A stretch of 64,000 bases of DNA from Alphaproteobacteria bacterium (GCA_900768185.1 CAAGCB010000013.1:1-64000); one strand, 5' to 3'. Positions 8,624 to 17,992 are shown, counted from the first letter of the stretch. The notes: a model not told the origin generated them from the letters alone. Program-made: numbers and translations.

Positions 8624-9871
8624 TCAAACTCTTTGACCGCAAACGAACCGCTTGATCTGCGCGTCGACAAAGTTGCGCAACCATTCCAAATCCGCTTTGG
8701 GCAAACCGCGCCCTATATGCGCCGTCTGTCCGTTCGCGCCGATAACCATCGTGTATTTGAAATCGTAGCTGTTATGAATGACGTAAATGTATTCCAGATT
8801 TTCAGGCTTGATCAAAAAGCCGAAAGACGGGAAAAACAGCCAGCGCGATTTGACGCGAATACCGTCTTTGGACACGACGATCCGCTTGCGGCGGAAAAAC
8901 AGCGACAGGGGAATCATCACGAACAGCACCAGCCCCGCGACGGCGATCGGCAGATAGGACAGTTTCATGTGAAACACGAATCCGAAAAACAAAATCGCAA
9001 AAAACGCGCAAAAGCACGCCAACCCCGAAAAAACGGAAAAAGCGCTGTCGCGGATTTGCGGATCGATTTGGCAATAATCCGCGTTTTCAACGATTCTGAC
9101 GGTGGACGGGACTTTGTACAAATCCTTGTCCGAAACAGAGATCTTTCCGCTTTCAATCAGTTCGGGGACGGTGCGCGTGATGTCTTCCGGACTGATTTCG
9201 ACGATGCCGTCCGCCGTGTTGAAAATGGCGGGTTTTTGCATCTGGCGCGCCAATTCTTCCCATTTTCGGGTAATGTCTTCGCCGTTTTTGGTAATGTAAA
9301 GCGGTATGGTTTTGGCTTCGTTCGGATGTTGCAAATCAATAATATGTTGCGTGAACGACGTCAGCCCGAACACGTTGACGATACGCGTGCGATAGCGCAC
9401 GCCCAGATATTCGCCCAACGAATCCGCCATGCGGTTGCTGTGTTCGAACGGTTTTTGGATCACGACGGCGGCGAATTTGTGCCCGATGAAGAAATCGCGT
9501 CCGTAAAGCATCAGCATCAATCGCGTCGCGATCAGGAAAACGCCCAGAGCGACGAACAGCCACGCCGCGGACAGCGTTCCGCCCGCGGTCGGCGCGGCAG
9601 ATTCGTCAAAACCGGAAAACAGGGAATTTTTATTTGCGATTTCGAAATCGGCGGCGAACCCCAGCACGATCAAAAGGACGCCAAGCGCGATGCCGCGTCC
9701 CACGCGTTTTTTTGAAATTCTGTCTTTGGCTTGGGTCGGACGATGCGACAAATCGAATTCCAGAAACGACGCCAAAGGTCTCAAACGCCTTTTTTCGACC
9801 TTTTCTTCGTTGACGGACAGGCTTTCCAACTCGTCCAAATCGCTGTTTTGCGTTAAGTTTTCCTGATCCAT
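8624..9871 (-). CDS. Integral membrane protein of unknown function
   Basis: 415 residues. Four hydrophobic segments form two pairs: about residues 58-75 and 100-122, and about 285-305 and 308-328. Between the pairs is a soluble region of about 160 residues; after the second pair is a soluble C-terminal domain of about 85 residues starting RRKRIVVSKDGIRVKSRW, which has the look of a bacterial PH-like domain (inference). The N-terminus is acidic and cytosolic-looking. AAGGTG precedes the ATG. It is divergent from the diguanylate cyclase gene. No family is recognised. Confidence 0.7.
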   Translation of the reverse strand: MDQENLTQNSDLDELESLSVNEEKVEKRRLRPLASFLEFDLSHRPTQAKDRISKKRVGRGIALGVLLIVLGFAADFEIANKNSLFSGFDESAAPTAGGTLSAAWLFVALGVFLIATRLMLMLYGRDFFIGHKFAAVVIQKPFEHSNRMADSLGEYLGVRYRTRIVNVFGLTSFTQHIIDLQHPNEAKTIPLYITKNGEDITRKWEELARQMQKPAIFNTADGIVEISPEDITRTVPELIESGKISVSDKDLYKVPSTVRIVENADYCQIDPQIRDSAFSVFSGLACFCAFFAILFFGFVFHMKLSYLPIAVAGLVLFVMIPLSLFFRRKRIVVSKDGIRVKSRWLFFPSFGFLIKPENLEYIYVIHNSYDFKYTMVIGANGQTAHIGRGLPKADLEWLRNFVDAQIKRFVCGQRV

Positions 9872-9978
9872 GGGACACCTTCGGCGATGTTTTTTCTCAA
9901 AATCGGCAAAATCGCTTTGCTATGACACAGTAATATACTATAAATAAGATTAAAAGAAAATTATCTTCGAGTAACGCG

Positions 9979-12471
9979 ATGGAAACGACGATCACCTCGA
10001 CAGCCGGATTGATTCCCGTATCGCTCAGCCTGGTGGGCTTGATGGCGGCGTTGCAGTATTTAAAAGGCATGACGGACTATGCCGCCGCCGTCCGTTTGGT
10101 CTTTTTCGGTTTTCTTTTTTTGTTCGCCGCCAAAGTGTTGGCGCTGGCGACATCCGTGATGCCGACGGAATACTACTATGCCGTAAAACTGACGTTGTGC
10201 CTGTGGTCCGCCGTTTTTCTGGCGGCGGGCGGATTGAAGATCAAGGGCGTCAAACTGTTCAACTTCACGGTCATGCTGTCGTCGTGTCTGCTTGCCGCGG
10301 TATGGAGCTGGTACGTCGTCATCGTCATGCACGACGCGGACACGCTGACGCTGTCGTTCGCGCTGTCGACGGCGGGCTACGGTGTTTTGGCGGCATCGCT
10401 GTGGCGCAGAAAAGCCCTGCGCAATTCGATCGGATTCGTCATCACGGGGTGGTTTTGCGTTTTTTTGCTGCTTTATAAACTGCTGGGGCTGATGTCATGG
10501 GGGCAAAACCTGATGTCGCCGTCGTTCGAAACATTTTTGTTCATCGCGATCATGTGCGGTTTCATCTTGATTTCGAACAACCTGATGGCGCACCAGTTCG
10601 ACACGTTGGAACAAGCGGCGGAGGAAAGCAAGGAACGCTTGCGTTTGATGATTCAGATGTCGCCGTTTCCGATCATCATTTCGCGGCTGAAAGACGATCA
10701 GCTGATGCTGATCAACAACAAGGCGGGCGCCCTGTTCGGGCTGGACGTCAAGCACCCCGGACGTTTTAAAACGATCGACTATTTCGCCGACCCGTCGAAA
10801 AGAACCGAATTGCTGGCAAAACTGGAAAAGAATCCCGTCGTTGACGATTTCGAATTTCTGGTCAAACCGCGCAAGGGCAATCCGTTCTGGCTTCTTTTAT
10901 CCGCCCGCGTCATTGATTTCGAATACGAAATCGCGCTTTACATGGCTTTTCAGGACATCACGGATCGCAAGAAAAAGGAAATGCAGCTGTTTGATCAGGC
11001 GACGCGCGATCCCCTGACGAAATGCTACAACCGCCGCCAGTTCGAAGAATTGGCGAAAAAAGAAGTTCAGCGGTCGCGGCGTTACAATCACCCGTTCTGC
11101 CTGTTCATGATTGACGCCGACCATTTTAAAAACGTCAACGACACGCACGGTCACGCGGTGGGCGATCTGGTGTTGCAGGCTTTGGCGGACTGTTGCCGCC
11201 GCACGTTGCGCGAATCCGACATCATCGCGCGTTTCGGCGGTGAAGAATTTGTCATTTTGTTGCCCGAAGCGACCATTGAAAACGGTTTCCGCGTCGCCGA
11301 ACGGTTGCGAATCAAAATTTCAAAACTGGTCGTAAAGAACGAACAGGACGAAGACGTCCGCTTTACCGTCAGCATCGGTTTGGTGTCGTCAACCGTGACG
11401 GACGACATCGCGGAAATGTTGAAAATGTCTGACGAATCCCTGTACGTCGCCAAAGAAAACGGCAGAAATCAGGTCGTCGTGTACGAATCGGACGGTCCGA
11501 ACAAAGATCTGCCCAAACCCGACGGCGAAGACATCGAAAAGATTAAAAACGAACCGCCGTACTATTTCACCCCCGACAAAGCGATTCCCGTGGACAGACA
11601 GGGGGCGGACGCCCAGCCTCTGCCCGCCGAACCCGCGCCGCCCGTTTCGTCCCCCGCGCCCGTTCCGCCGCCCGTCGTCGAAGACGGACGGGAAGAAGAA
11701 TCTTACGGCGAGGAATACGCCGAATACGCGGAAGACGAAGCTCCGGAAATCCCCGACGCGCCGCAGGAATATGAACAGGAATACGAAACGGCGTATGACG
11801 GTGACGAACAAAACGACTTTGCGTCCGAAGAACAGGAGGAACAAGACTTCTCGCCGATACCGGAAATTTCACCGGACGGTGAAGGGGAAACCGCCGTTTC
11901 AGATTACAACGAAGACGAATACGCGGATTTGACCGCCGACTCCTTGCCGCCCGTCGCCGACACGCCGGAAGAAGACTTCGATTTCGAATTGCCCCCCTCC
12001 GACGTTGCGGAAGACGAATCGTCCGATCCGACAATATCGGAACAGGATAACACGGACGCGCCGGAACCCGAACTGCCGCCCGAAGAAGACGAATTCCAAA
12101 TGGAAGAAACGCCGCCCGCGTATGAACCGCCGGTTTCCGTTTCGGATTACAACGAACCGGAACTGCCGCCTGACGATGACGAACTGCCGCCCGAACAGGA
12201 CGATTTCGCGCCGCCGCCGGGCGTTACGCCGCTCTCTTTTGCACAGGAGGAAGATTCTGCGGAAACGGAAGCCCTGCCGACAACAAGCGAACCGCCGCCC
12301 GTTCCGTTAGCGGTGAAAATGCCGCCCAAAGCCCCCGTGATGCGAAAAATTCCGATTAAGATGCCCGTCGGCATGGTCAAAGTCCCCGCGAAAATGCCGG
12401 GCGTCGTTCGGGTGAAAATTCCCAAGGCTTTGCACGCCGACGCGCCGATCATCAAACCGCCGCAGGAATAA
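9979..12471 (+). CDS. Membrane PAS-GGDEF diguanylate cyclase with a long disordered tail
   Basis: 830 residues. Order: seven or so hydrophobic segments (about 8-200), a PAS domain (about 222-335), then a GGDEF domain (about 340-500) with active-site GGEEF (about 420-424) and the inhibitory RxxD site RESD five residues upstream. It should make c-di-GMP and be product-inhibited. From about residue 510 onward are some 320 residues of Pro/Glu/Asp-rich low-complexity sequence with repeated VSDYNE and ELPPE/D motifs. The last 55 residues switch to a basic Lys-Met-Pro-rich tail (KMPPKAP, IKMPVG, KMPGV). The tail is highly unusual for this family; role unknown. Confidence 0.9.
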   Translation: METTITSTAGLIPVSLSLVGLMAALQYLKGMTDYAAAVRLVFFGFLFLFAAKVLALATSVMPTEYYYAVKLTLCLWSAVFLAAGGLKIKGVKLFNFTVMLSSCLLAAVWSWYVVIVMHDADTLTLSFALSTAGYGVLAASLWRRKALRNSIGFVITGWFCVFLLLYKLLGLMSWGQNLMSPSFETFLFIAIMCGFILISNNLMAHQFDTLEQAAEESKERLRLMIQMSPFPIIISRLKDDQLMLINNKAGALFGLDVKHPGRFKTIDYFADPSKRTELLAKLEKNPVVDDFEFLVKPRKGNPFWLLLSARVIDFEYEIALYMAFQDITDRKKKEMQLFDQATRDPLTKCYNRRQFEELAKKEVQRSRRYNHPFCLFMIDADHFKNVNDTHGHAVGDLVLQALADCCRRTLRESDIIARFGGEEFVILLPEATIENGFRVAERLRIKISKLVVKNEQDEDVRFTVSIGLVSSTVTDDIAEMLKMSDESLYVAKENGRNQVVVYESDGPNKDLPKPDGEDIEKIKNEPPYYFTPDKAIPVDRQGADAQPLPAEPAPPVSSPAPVPPPVVEDGREEESYGEEYAEYAEDEAPEIPDAPQEYEQEYETAYDGDEQNDFASEEQEEQDFSPIPEISPDGEGETAVSDYNEDEYADLTADSLPPVADTPEEDFDFELPPSDVAEDESSDPTISEQDNTDAPEPELPPEEDEFQMEETPPAYEPPVSVSDYNEPELPPDDDELPPEQDDFAPPPGVTPLSFAQEEDSAETEALPTTSEPPPVPLAVKMPPKAPVMRKIPIKMPVGMVKVPAKMPGVVRVKIPKALHADAPIIKPPQE

Positions 12472-12485
12472 AAGATACAAAAAAA

Positions 12486-12520
12486 ACCGCCGCGACCCGT
12501 TTCGATCGCGGCGTTTTTTC
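12486..12520 (+). terminator. Terminator of the diguanylate cyclase gene
   Basis: CGCCGCGA (12488-12495) pairs with TCGCGGCG (12506-12513), followed by six T. Confidence 0.88.
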
Positions 12521-12664
12521 AGACAAAAGGCGCGTTATTTTGAAATACAGCAACATAATACATGTCGGATTTCAGCTTCGTGCAAAGCGGATAGCTCTTT
12601 TTGTTCTTGCTTTTGCCGTCAACGTACTGCCCTCGCCGTCAAACGCCTCTTTGCATGCCAGACA
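12521..12664 (-). pseudogene. Possible decayed 3' part of the small Cys-rich gene
   Basis: On the minus strand, directly after the stop of the 53-residue peptide, the same frame stays open for about 30 codons (CLACKEAFDGEG...). A different frame stays open for a Lys-rich stretch with one Cys. This suggests the peptide may once have been longer and was cut by a nonsense or frameshift change. Weak evidence. Confidence 0.3.
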
Positions 12665-12826
12665 TTATTCCCTGTTGTCGTTTCCCGATGAAGCGGGAAC
12701 GGCACGCTGACAACTGTCGCATTTTTTATCGATGCTGTTCCAATATTGCCCGCCGGGACACGTTTCCGCCCGCGCGACGGTCGGCGCCGCCATAAAAACG
12801 GCGCATAATAAAAGGATTTTCTTCAT
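12665..12826 (-). CDS. Small secreted Cys-rich peptide
   Basis: 53 residues. A signal peptide (MKKILLLCAVFMAAPTVARA) ends in ARA, leaving a mature peptide of 33 residues starting ETCPGGQYWNSIDKKCDSC. The segment QYWNSIDKKCDSC resembles TYWNTVDNACNGC in the larger Cys-rich protein at 55455. Both genes also share the same leader, AGGAGGGAGTyATGAA, behind a hairpin. The ribosome site is strong, so it is likely translated. Function unknown; probably an envelope or secreted peptide. Confidence 0.65.
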   Translation of the reverse strand: MKKILLLCAVFMAAPTVARAETCPGGQYWNSIDKKCDSCQRAVPASSGNDNRE

Positions 12827-12848
12827 GACTCCCTCCTTTTTTCAGGTT

Positions 12849-12871
12849 AAAAAAATGACCGCCAAAAGCGG
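12849..12871 (-). terminator. Intrinsic terminator directly upstream of the small Cys-rich gene
   Basis: GACCGC (12856-12861) pairs with GCGGTC (12866-12871). On the minus strand it is followed by A and a run of seven T, ending about 15 nt before the Shine-Dalgarno. The stem resembles the terminators closing structured RNA copies 2 and 3 (CCGC..GCGG). Confidence 0.65.
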
Positions 12872-13164
12872 TCGGACAGGACGAGTTTTGCCCTCACGCG
12901 TTGCGGCACAGCTTTGCGACAATGGCGGTGGAGATGGGATATTCGGATAACATCATCGCGGGATTGTTGGGACACGGCATTAATTCGATCTCGCACCGAT
13001 ACATGCACTTGTCCTTAAAACCAGTGATCGCGGCCGCCGATGCCGTCAGCGAAAAGATCCGCGGAACCGATGGAAATATGACACAAAAAACAAGCGGAGC
13101 GTTCCCTAAAAGACCGCCCCGCTTGTCCGAAAAGCCTGTTTTTAGGCGGTGTTTAAGGCATTGA
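12859..13164 (+). pseudogene. Tyrosine recombinase (integrase) C-terminal remnant
   Basis: The open frame starts just after a stop at 12856 with no start codon. It reads ...CPHALRHSFAT, GLLGHGINSISHRYMHL, then a short unrelated tail. The pattern HxLRHSFAT...LLGH..I..T/S.RYMH is the catalytic end of phage-type integrases: the second Arg of the RHRHY set, its His, and the nucleophile Tyr in RYMHL. The catalytic core before this is missing. This is the scar of an integrative element, next to defence-like genes. Confidence 0.8.
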
Positions 13165-13269
13165 TGTTATAAGAGGGTGATGTTTTGCAGGATAGCCTTT
13201 TCGTCCGACGAAAACGGCAAAAAATCGCCCTCTGTTCCGCCTGATCCGATTGTCCATTCTTGCAGGGAG

Positions 13270-13502
13270 GATCAGATAAAAATCCCGCATTATGACGAAA
13301 TCCTCTTGCTGACAAAACTTGAAGAACAAGTCCGAAAGGTCGGTATCAACACCTATCAAACCGTCCGCGCTTTGCACACGACGCAGATAAAAAACAATCT
13401 CTCGAAGAAAAAGCATTGCGGGATTTACAGCAAGCTTGCCGGGAACTTCACGCGCTTCGGGATAAAATCAACAAACTGGTGGCGGCGTATTATAGCAACT
13501 GA
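13270..13502 (+). pseudogene. Frameshifted coiled-coil gene fragment
   Basis: One frame reads IKIPHYDEILLLTKLEEQVR and continues through QTVRALHTTQIKN (to about 13395). The other frame then continues with a protein-like helical stretch QSLEEKALRDLQQACRELHA and ends ...VAAYYSN at TGA 13500-13502. Joining them gives one plausible heptad-rich protein, so a frameshift near 13395 is likely. Family unknown. It sits between the integrase remnant and the helicase gene. Confidence 0.5.
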
Positions 13503-13585
13503 ACGGGGACATAAAAAGGACGGGGAATGAAACAAACTGCCGTTTGCTGTTCTATGATAAACCTATATAATTTTCTAAAAGAAGA

Positions 13586-13615
13586 TTGTTTTTATTATAA
13601 CAACATTGGTATAAT
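13586..13615 (+). promoter_or_regulatory. Promoter of the PLD-helicase gene
   Basis: TTGTTT (13586-13591), 18 bp, perfect TATAAT (13610-13615), in a strikingly AT-rich stretch 36 bp before the gene. Confidence 0.6.
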
Positions 13616-13650
13616 TTTTCTGCATATATATCACAAGAAAAGAGCCGATT

Positions 13651-16600
13651 ATGAAAATTTCCAAAGGTGTTTACGAGCAACTCATCAATCAGGCCGTAGA
13701 AAACGGATTGAGGCAAATTGATACGTCGGAAAAAATAACGGTAGAAACAGCGCCGATAGACAATGCCGAAGCCCAACATATTTTAGCGTCCTATATGGCT
13801 AAAGTGATTGAAAAAGGTTTATCCAGCATCTTTGAAAAAAACAATAACGACAGCAAGGCAGAACAAATCAAACTCTGTAACGATCTGATTTCAAGATTTT
13901 ACGAAACGTCGAACGTCAAGGATTTGCTTGAGTGCAGAATAGGCGATAATGGCGAACAACTTCTTGCCGTTTTTCAAAGAAGCAACGAAGAATTAAAGAA
14001 AAAGCGTCCTCAAACTTCATTGGCAATCAGCACGCTTTTTACGGGTTCAAAAACGGAACCATCGATGGTCGGGGAATTGAAGCGGGAAATAGCCACGGCC
14101 GACCGGATCGATATGCTTGTTTCATTCATCAAATGGAGCGGATTGCGCCTGATCATCGATGATTTGAAAGACTTCCTGAAAAAAGACGGACATCGTTTGC
14201 GGATTATCACGACTTCTTATATGGGAGCGACGGATCCAAAAGCCTTAGAGGAGTTGGCTTCTTTGCCGAATACGGAAATCAAAGTGTCCTATGACAAAGA
14301 AAAAACAAGACTTCACGCCAAAGCGTATATGTTTTACCGGTCTTCCGGTTTTTCCACGGCATATATCGGTTCGTCGAATTTATCGTCAGCGGCAATCGGC
14401 GACGGCTTGGAATGGAACGTTAAAGCCACGAATCAGGATTTGCCGCACATCATCAAAAATATTGGAGCGACATTCGATTCTTATTGGAACAGCGCTGATT
14501 TTGAAGATTTTCACAAAGAAGACATTTCCAAGTTTGAAAAAGCGATTAAAAACGAACGAACTAACAATACCTGGTCGGACGAAATCGTTTTCAGAATCGA
14601 GCCTTACGCGTATCAACGGGAGATTTTAGAACGGCTTAAAGCGGAACGGGAAATTTACGGACATTACAAAAATTTAGTTGTCGCCGCAACGGGAACGGGG
14701 AAAACAGTCATATCCGCTTTCGATTATAAAGAATTTTGCAAACAAAACCCGCAAAGCAAAAACAGGCTGTTGTTTGTCGCGCATCGTCAGGAAATCCTCG
14801 ATCAAAGTCTGAAAACGTTTCGTGGCATTTTAAAAGATTACAATTTCGGCGACGTCCTTTACGGCGGCCAAACGCCGTCGCAAAAAGATCATCTGTTTAT
14901 TTCCGTTCAATCTTTTAATTCTCAGGATTTTTGCGGTAAATTTCCTCCGGATTTTTACGATTACATCGTTATCGACGAAGTGCATCACGCTTCGGCGGCG
15001 AGCTATCAAAAACTATTGAGCCATTTTACGCCTAAAGTTTTGTTGGGATTGACGGCTACGCCGGAACGAATGGACGGTTTCGACATTTTATCTTATTTTG
15101 ACAATCGTATAGCGGCGGAAATCCGTTTGCCGGAAGCGATCAATCGGGAACTACTCGTTCCGTTTCAATATTTCGGCGTGACGGATCCTGTCGATTTAAG
15201 CTCCGTCACATTTACGCGCGGCTATTACGATATGACGGAACTCGAAAACGTTTATATCCGCGACGATGCCAGAACAGCCAATATTATTTCCTCTGTCAGA
15301 AAGTATGTCACCAGCGTAAACGATGTTGTCGGCTTGGGATTTTGCGTCAGCGTCGAACACGCGAAATATATGTCCCGCCGTTTTAACGAAGCGGGGATCG
15401 CATCCTCCGTCTTATACGGGGATTCGATGAAAAACGAGAGAAGTACCGTTAAGGACGATCTCGTCAACAAAAGAATCCACTTTATCTTTACGGTCGATTT
15501 GTATAACGAAGGTGTCGATATTCCGGAAGTGAACACTATTTTATTTCTGCGTCCGACAGAAAGCCTGACGGTTTTCATTCAGCAACTCGGGAGGGGATTA
15601 CGCACCTGTGAAGGAAAGCATTTGTTGACCGTGTTGGATTTCATCGGACAACAACACCAAAAATATTCTTTTACATTCGAATCAAAATTCAGAGCGTTGT
15701 TTGATAAAACGCAAAATTCGCTCAAAGACGAAGCCGAAAACGGCTTTACCCATCTGCCCGCGGGATGCAATATCGTCTTGGAAAAAGTGGCGATGCAGTA
15801 TGTTTTGGAGAATATAAAACAAGCCGTTCCAAACAGGCGAAATATCATGTTCCTTCTTTCCTCTTTAAAAAAAGAAACCGGCGAAAGTTTAACGCTGCCG
15901 GCCTTTTTAAGAAAATATCCGTATTACACGTTGAAAGATATTTATAAGGCGGACACGTTTACCTCTCTAAAAATGCAAGCGAGGCTTATTCCGCAAAAAA
16001 ATCTGCCAAACATGGAGATTTTTAAAAAAACGTTTCAGCGTTTATGTGAAGTGAACGATCGGGAATGGTTGTCCGCATTGGTATCTTTTGTAAAATATGG
16101 CAATGAACCGTTATCTTTTAAAGAACGTTGCTATTTGAATATGCTTCATTATTCGTTCTTTCAGAAATCTCCTATAAAAATGGGGTGGGAAAAGAACGAA
16201 ATCATCGATTTCATAAAATCGGAACCGGAACTATGTGATGAATTGATTGATTTTTTACAATTGCGTTATGCTTCTTTATCGTTCGTTTCCTATCCTTTAG
16301 CTGTTCCGTATGGAACGGGATTGCAGACGCATTGTTCTTATACGAGGGATCAGATTTTAGCCGGTTTCGGTTATTGGAATGAGAAGGAACGTCCCGAAAT
16401 GCGGGAAGGCGTTTTATATTTGAAAGATAAAAAGACGTATTTGCTGTTTATCGATCTGAACAAATCGGAAAAAGATTTTTCGCCGACGACGATGTATAAT
16501 GATTACGCCATAAACGAAACTTTGTTCCATTGGCAATCGCAAAGCACCACATCGGAAAAATCAACCAGAGGTCAAGCCTATATAAATCACAAGCAAAACG

Positions 16601-16788
16601 GTGAAAAAATCATTCTGTTCGTTCGCGAGCAAAAAAAGAACAGATATGGCACCCTTCCTTACGTTTGTTTGGGAACAGCCGATTTTGTCAGCTCTACGGG
16701 CGAAAAACCGATGAACATCATTTGGAAATTGGATAGAGAAATCCCCGCTGATCTCTATAAAGTCGCCGCGCAGGCAATCGCCGTATAA
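13651..16788 (+). CDS. PLD-nuclease / superfamily 2 helicase / DUF3427 protein (likely defence)
   Basis: 1045 residues. The N-terminal half holds a phospholipase-D-like nuclease site: HAK (about 222) and GSSN (about 240), the HxK...GSxN signature. Then comes a superfamily 2 helicase: ATGTGKT (about 346-352), DEVHH (about 442-446), LGLTATPER (about 465), QQLGRGLR (about 645). The last 150 residues, with a PTTMYNDYAINETLFHWQSQ block, match the DUF3427 pattern. Proteins of this layout are common in genomic islands and are thought to act against foreign DNA. The gene is AT-richer than its neighbours and lies between an integrase remnant and AbiF, consistent with transfer. Confidence 0.9.
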   Translation: MKISKGVYEQLINQAVENGLRQIDTSEKITVETAPIDNAEAQHILASYMAKVIEKGLSSIFEKNNNDSKAEQIKLCNDLISRFYETSNVKDLLECRIGDNGEQLLAVFQRSNEELKKKRPQTSLAISTLFTGSKTEPSMVGELKREIATADRIDMLVSFIKWSGLRLIIDDLKDFLKKDGHRLRIITTSYMGATDPKALEELASLPNTEIKVSYDKEKTRLHAKAYMFYRSSGFSTAYIGSSNLSSAAIGDGLEWNVKATNQDLPHIIKNIGATFDSYWNSADFEDFHKEDISKFEKAIKNERTNNTWSDEIVFRIEPYAYQREILERLKAEREIYGHYKNLVVAATGTGKTVISAFDYKEFCKQNPQSKNRLLFVAHRQEILDQSLKTFRGILKDYNFGDVLYGGQTPSQKDHLFISVQSFNSQDFCGKFPPDFYDYIVIDEVHHASAASYQKLLSHFTPKVLLGLTATPERMDGFDILSYFDNRIAAEIRLPEAINRELLVPFQYFGVTDPVDLSSVTFTRGYYDMTELENVYIRDDARTANIISSVRKYVTSVNDVVGLGFCVSVEHAKYMSRRFNEAGIASSVLYGDSMKNERSTVKDDLVNKRIHFIFTVDLYNEGVDIPEVNTILFLRPTESLTVFIQQLGRGLRTCEGKHLLTVLDFIGQQHQKYSFTFESKFRALFDKTQNSLKDEAENGFTHLPAGCNIVLEKVAMQYVLENIKQAVPNRRNIMFLLSSLKKETGESLTLPAFLRKYPYYTLKDIYKADTFTSLKMQARLIPQKNLPNMEIFKKTFQRLCEVNDREWLSALVSFVKYGNEPLSFKERCYLNMLHYSFFQKSPIKMGWEKNEIIDFIKSEPELCDELIDFLQLRYASLSFVSYPLAVPYGTGLQTHCSYTRDQILAGFGYWNEKERPEMREGVLYLKDKKTYLLFIDLNKSEKDFSPTTMYNDYAINETLFHWQSQSTTSEKSTRGQAYINHKQNGEKIILFVREQKKNRYGTLPYVCLGTADFVSSTGEKPMNIIWKLDREIPADLYKVAAQAIAV

Positions 16789-16800
16789 CGAAAAATGCAG

Positions 16801-16831
16801 TTGATTTTTTCATCGGAATCGGTTATATAAT
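16801..16831 (+). promoter_or_regulatory. Promoter of the abiF-linked small RNA
   Basis: A perfect TATAAT (16826-16831) with upstream TTGATT (16801-16806, spacing 19, longer than ideal). The predicted start is about 16838, just before the hairpin. Confidence 0.55.
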
Positions 16832-16837
16832 TCATAA

Positions 16838-16887
16838 CAACACTCGGGACGCCTCTTAACAATGCGCACCACCCCGAGTCTTTTTTT
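16838..16887 (+). ncRNA. Candidate abiF-type small RNA (antitoxin-like)
   Basis: ACTCGGG (16842-16848) pairs perfectly with CCCGAGT (16873-16879) around a 24-nt loop, and is followed by C and seven T. This gives a transcript of about 50 nt with its own promoter and a terminator-like end, 12 nt before the AbiF start. A conserved 'abiF' RNA upstream of Abi_2 genes has been described, and AbiF with its RNA has been reported as a toxin-antitoxin-like pair related to Cas13 ancestry. That this hairpin belongs to that family is my inference. Confidence 0.6.
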
Positions 16888-16898
16888 GGAAAAAATCT

Positions 16899-17792
16899 AT
16901 GAAAAACAACCCGTCCGGAATCCATTTCGACAAGCCGCCTTTATCCAACAAAGAAATAATCCGTCTGCTTTCCGAACGGGGAATGATTATCGACGATCCG
17001 AAGCGTGCCGAACATTATTTGGATTTCATATCCTATTACCGCTTATCCGTTTATATGTTGCCGTTTCAAGACGAACATCATTCTTTCAAAAAGCCCGTTT
17101 CGTTTGAAAAGATTTTGCGGCTTTATTCATTTGACCGCCGGTTACGTCTTTTATCTATGGACGCTTTGGAGCGGATTGAAGTCGCGTTCAGAACCGTGAT
17201 CGTAAATTGTCTGTCTGAAAAATGCGGCGCATTCTGGCTGGAAAATCCGGATTGTTTTCATGATAAGAATAAACGCAACACGCAAGCGTCCATGCTTGAA
17301 GAAATCCGAAAACAGATTGAACAGCAGAAAACCGCTCCGAGCCTGGAGCATTATTATCAAACATATTCCGCCCCCGAAATCCCTCCGGCATGGATTGTTT
17401 TTGAAATACTGCCGTTCGGATGCGTTTCCCGAATTTACGAAAATCTGAAACGTCCTTACAGAAAAGCTGTGGCAGAAAAATTCGGCATAGAGGAATCCAT
17501 TTTGCAATCGTGGTTTCACGCCCTGTCCGTTTTGCGTAATTCATGCGCGCATCATTCCCGTATCTGGAACAGAAAATATCCGTTCAAAATCAAAAAGGCG
17601 AACGCTTTTCCGGAACTGGACACAGCGGAACGGTTTTACTGTTTTGCTTTAATCATCGATATCTTGTTAAACAGAATTGTTCAGACGCCGACCTGGACGC
17701 TACGCCTGAAAGAAACAATCAATGAATTTTCGGATATCGTCAATCCGCTTCAAATGGGCTTTCCTGTCGATTGGGATAAAAACGACGGTTGA
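16899..17792 (+). CDS. AbiF/AbiD-type abortive infection protein (Abi_2, HEPN)
   Basis: 297 residues. Typical Abi_2 features: KPPLSNKEIIRLLSERGMII near the N-terminus, ISYYRLSVYMLPF (about 45-57), YSFDRRLRLLSMDALERIEVAFR (about 76-98), and near the C-terminus the HEPN RNase-like motif RNSCAHH (R-x4-H, about 213-219) followed by RIWNR. Expected role: RNA cleavage causing growth arrest on phage attack, held in check by the neighbouring RNA. GGA lies 8 nt before the ATG. It is downstream of the PLD-helicase in the same direction, within the same low-GC island. Confidence 0.9.
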   Translation: MKNNPSGIHFDKPPLSNKEIIRLLSERGMIIDDPKRAEHYLDFISYYRLSVYMLPFQDEHHSFKKPVSFEKILRLYSFDRRLRLLSMDALERIEVAFRTVIVNCLSEKCGAFWLENPDCFHDKNKRNTQASMLEEIRKQIEQQKTAPSLEHYYQTYSAPEIPPAWIVFEILPFGCVSRIYENLKRPYRKAVAEKFGIEESILQSWFHALSVLRNSCAHHSRIWNRKYPFKIKKANAFPELDTAERFYCFALIIDILLNRIVQTPTWTLRLKETINEFSDIVNPLQMGFPVDWDKNDG

Positions 17793-17992
17793 CAGATGCG
17801 GGAAAAATAACGTCAAAAGAAAACTTTAGAGATTGTTTTCCGGGGAAAGAATACATCGCAAACGTGTTACCGCGATGTTACCTTGAAAAAAATCCGGATC
17901 AAATCAATCGGCAGAAAGAACGCGAAATTCTATTGAATTTCAATATGTTAAAACTCTCCGACAAAATGCGAAAACGCTTTGAAAGCATAGCG
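17793..17992. other. Spacer, possible gene fragment
   Basis: A frame beginning at TTG 17789, overlapping the AbiF stop, is open and protein-like up to about 18000 (NPDQINRQKEREILLNFNM), then runs into the structured RNA. It has no recognisable domain and may be the end of a truncated gene. On the minus strand, weak terminator-like pairing CGCT..AGCG follows the 3' end of RNA copy 1. Confidence 0.35.
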
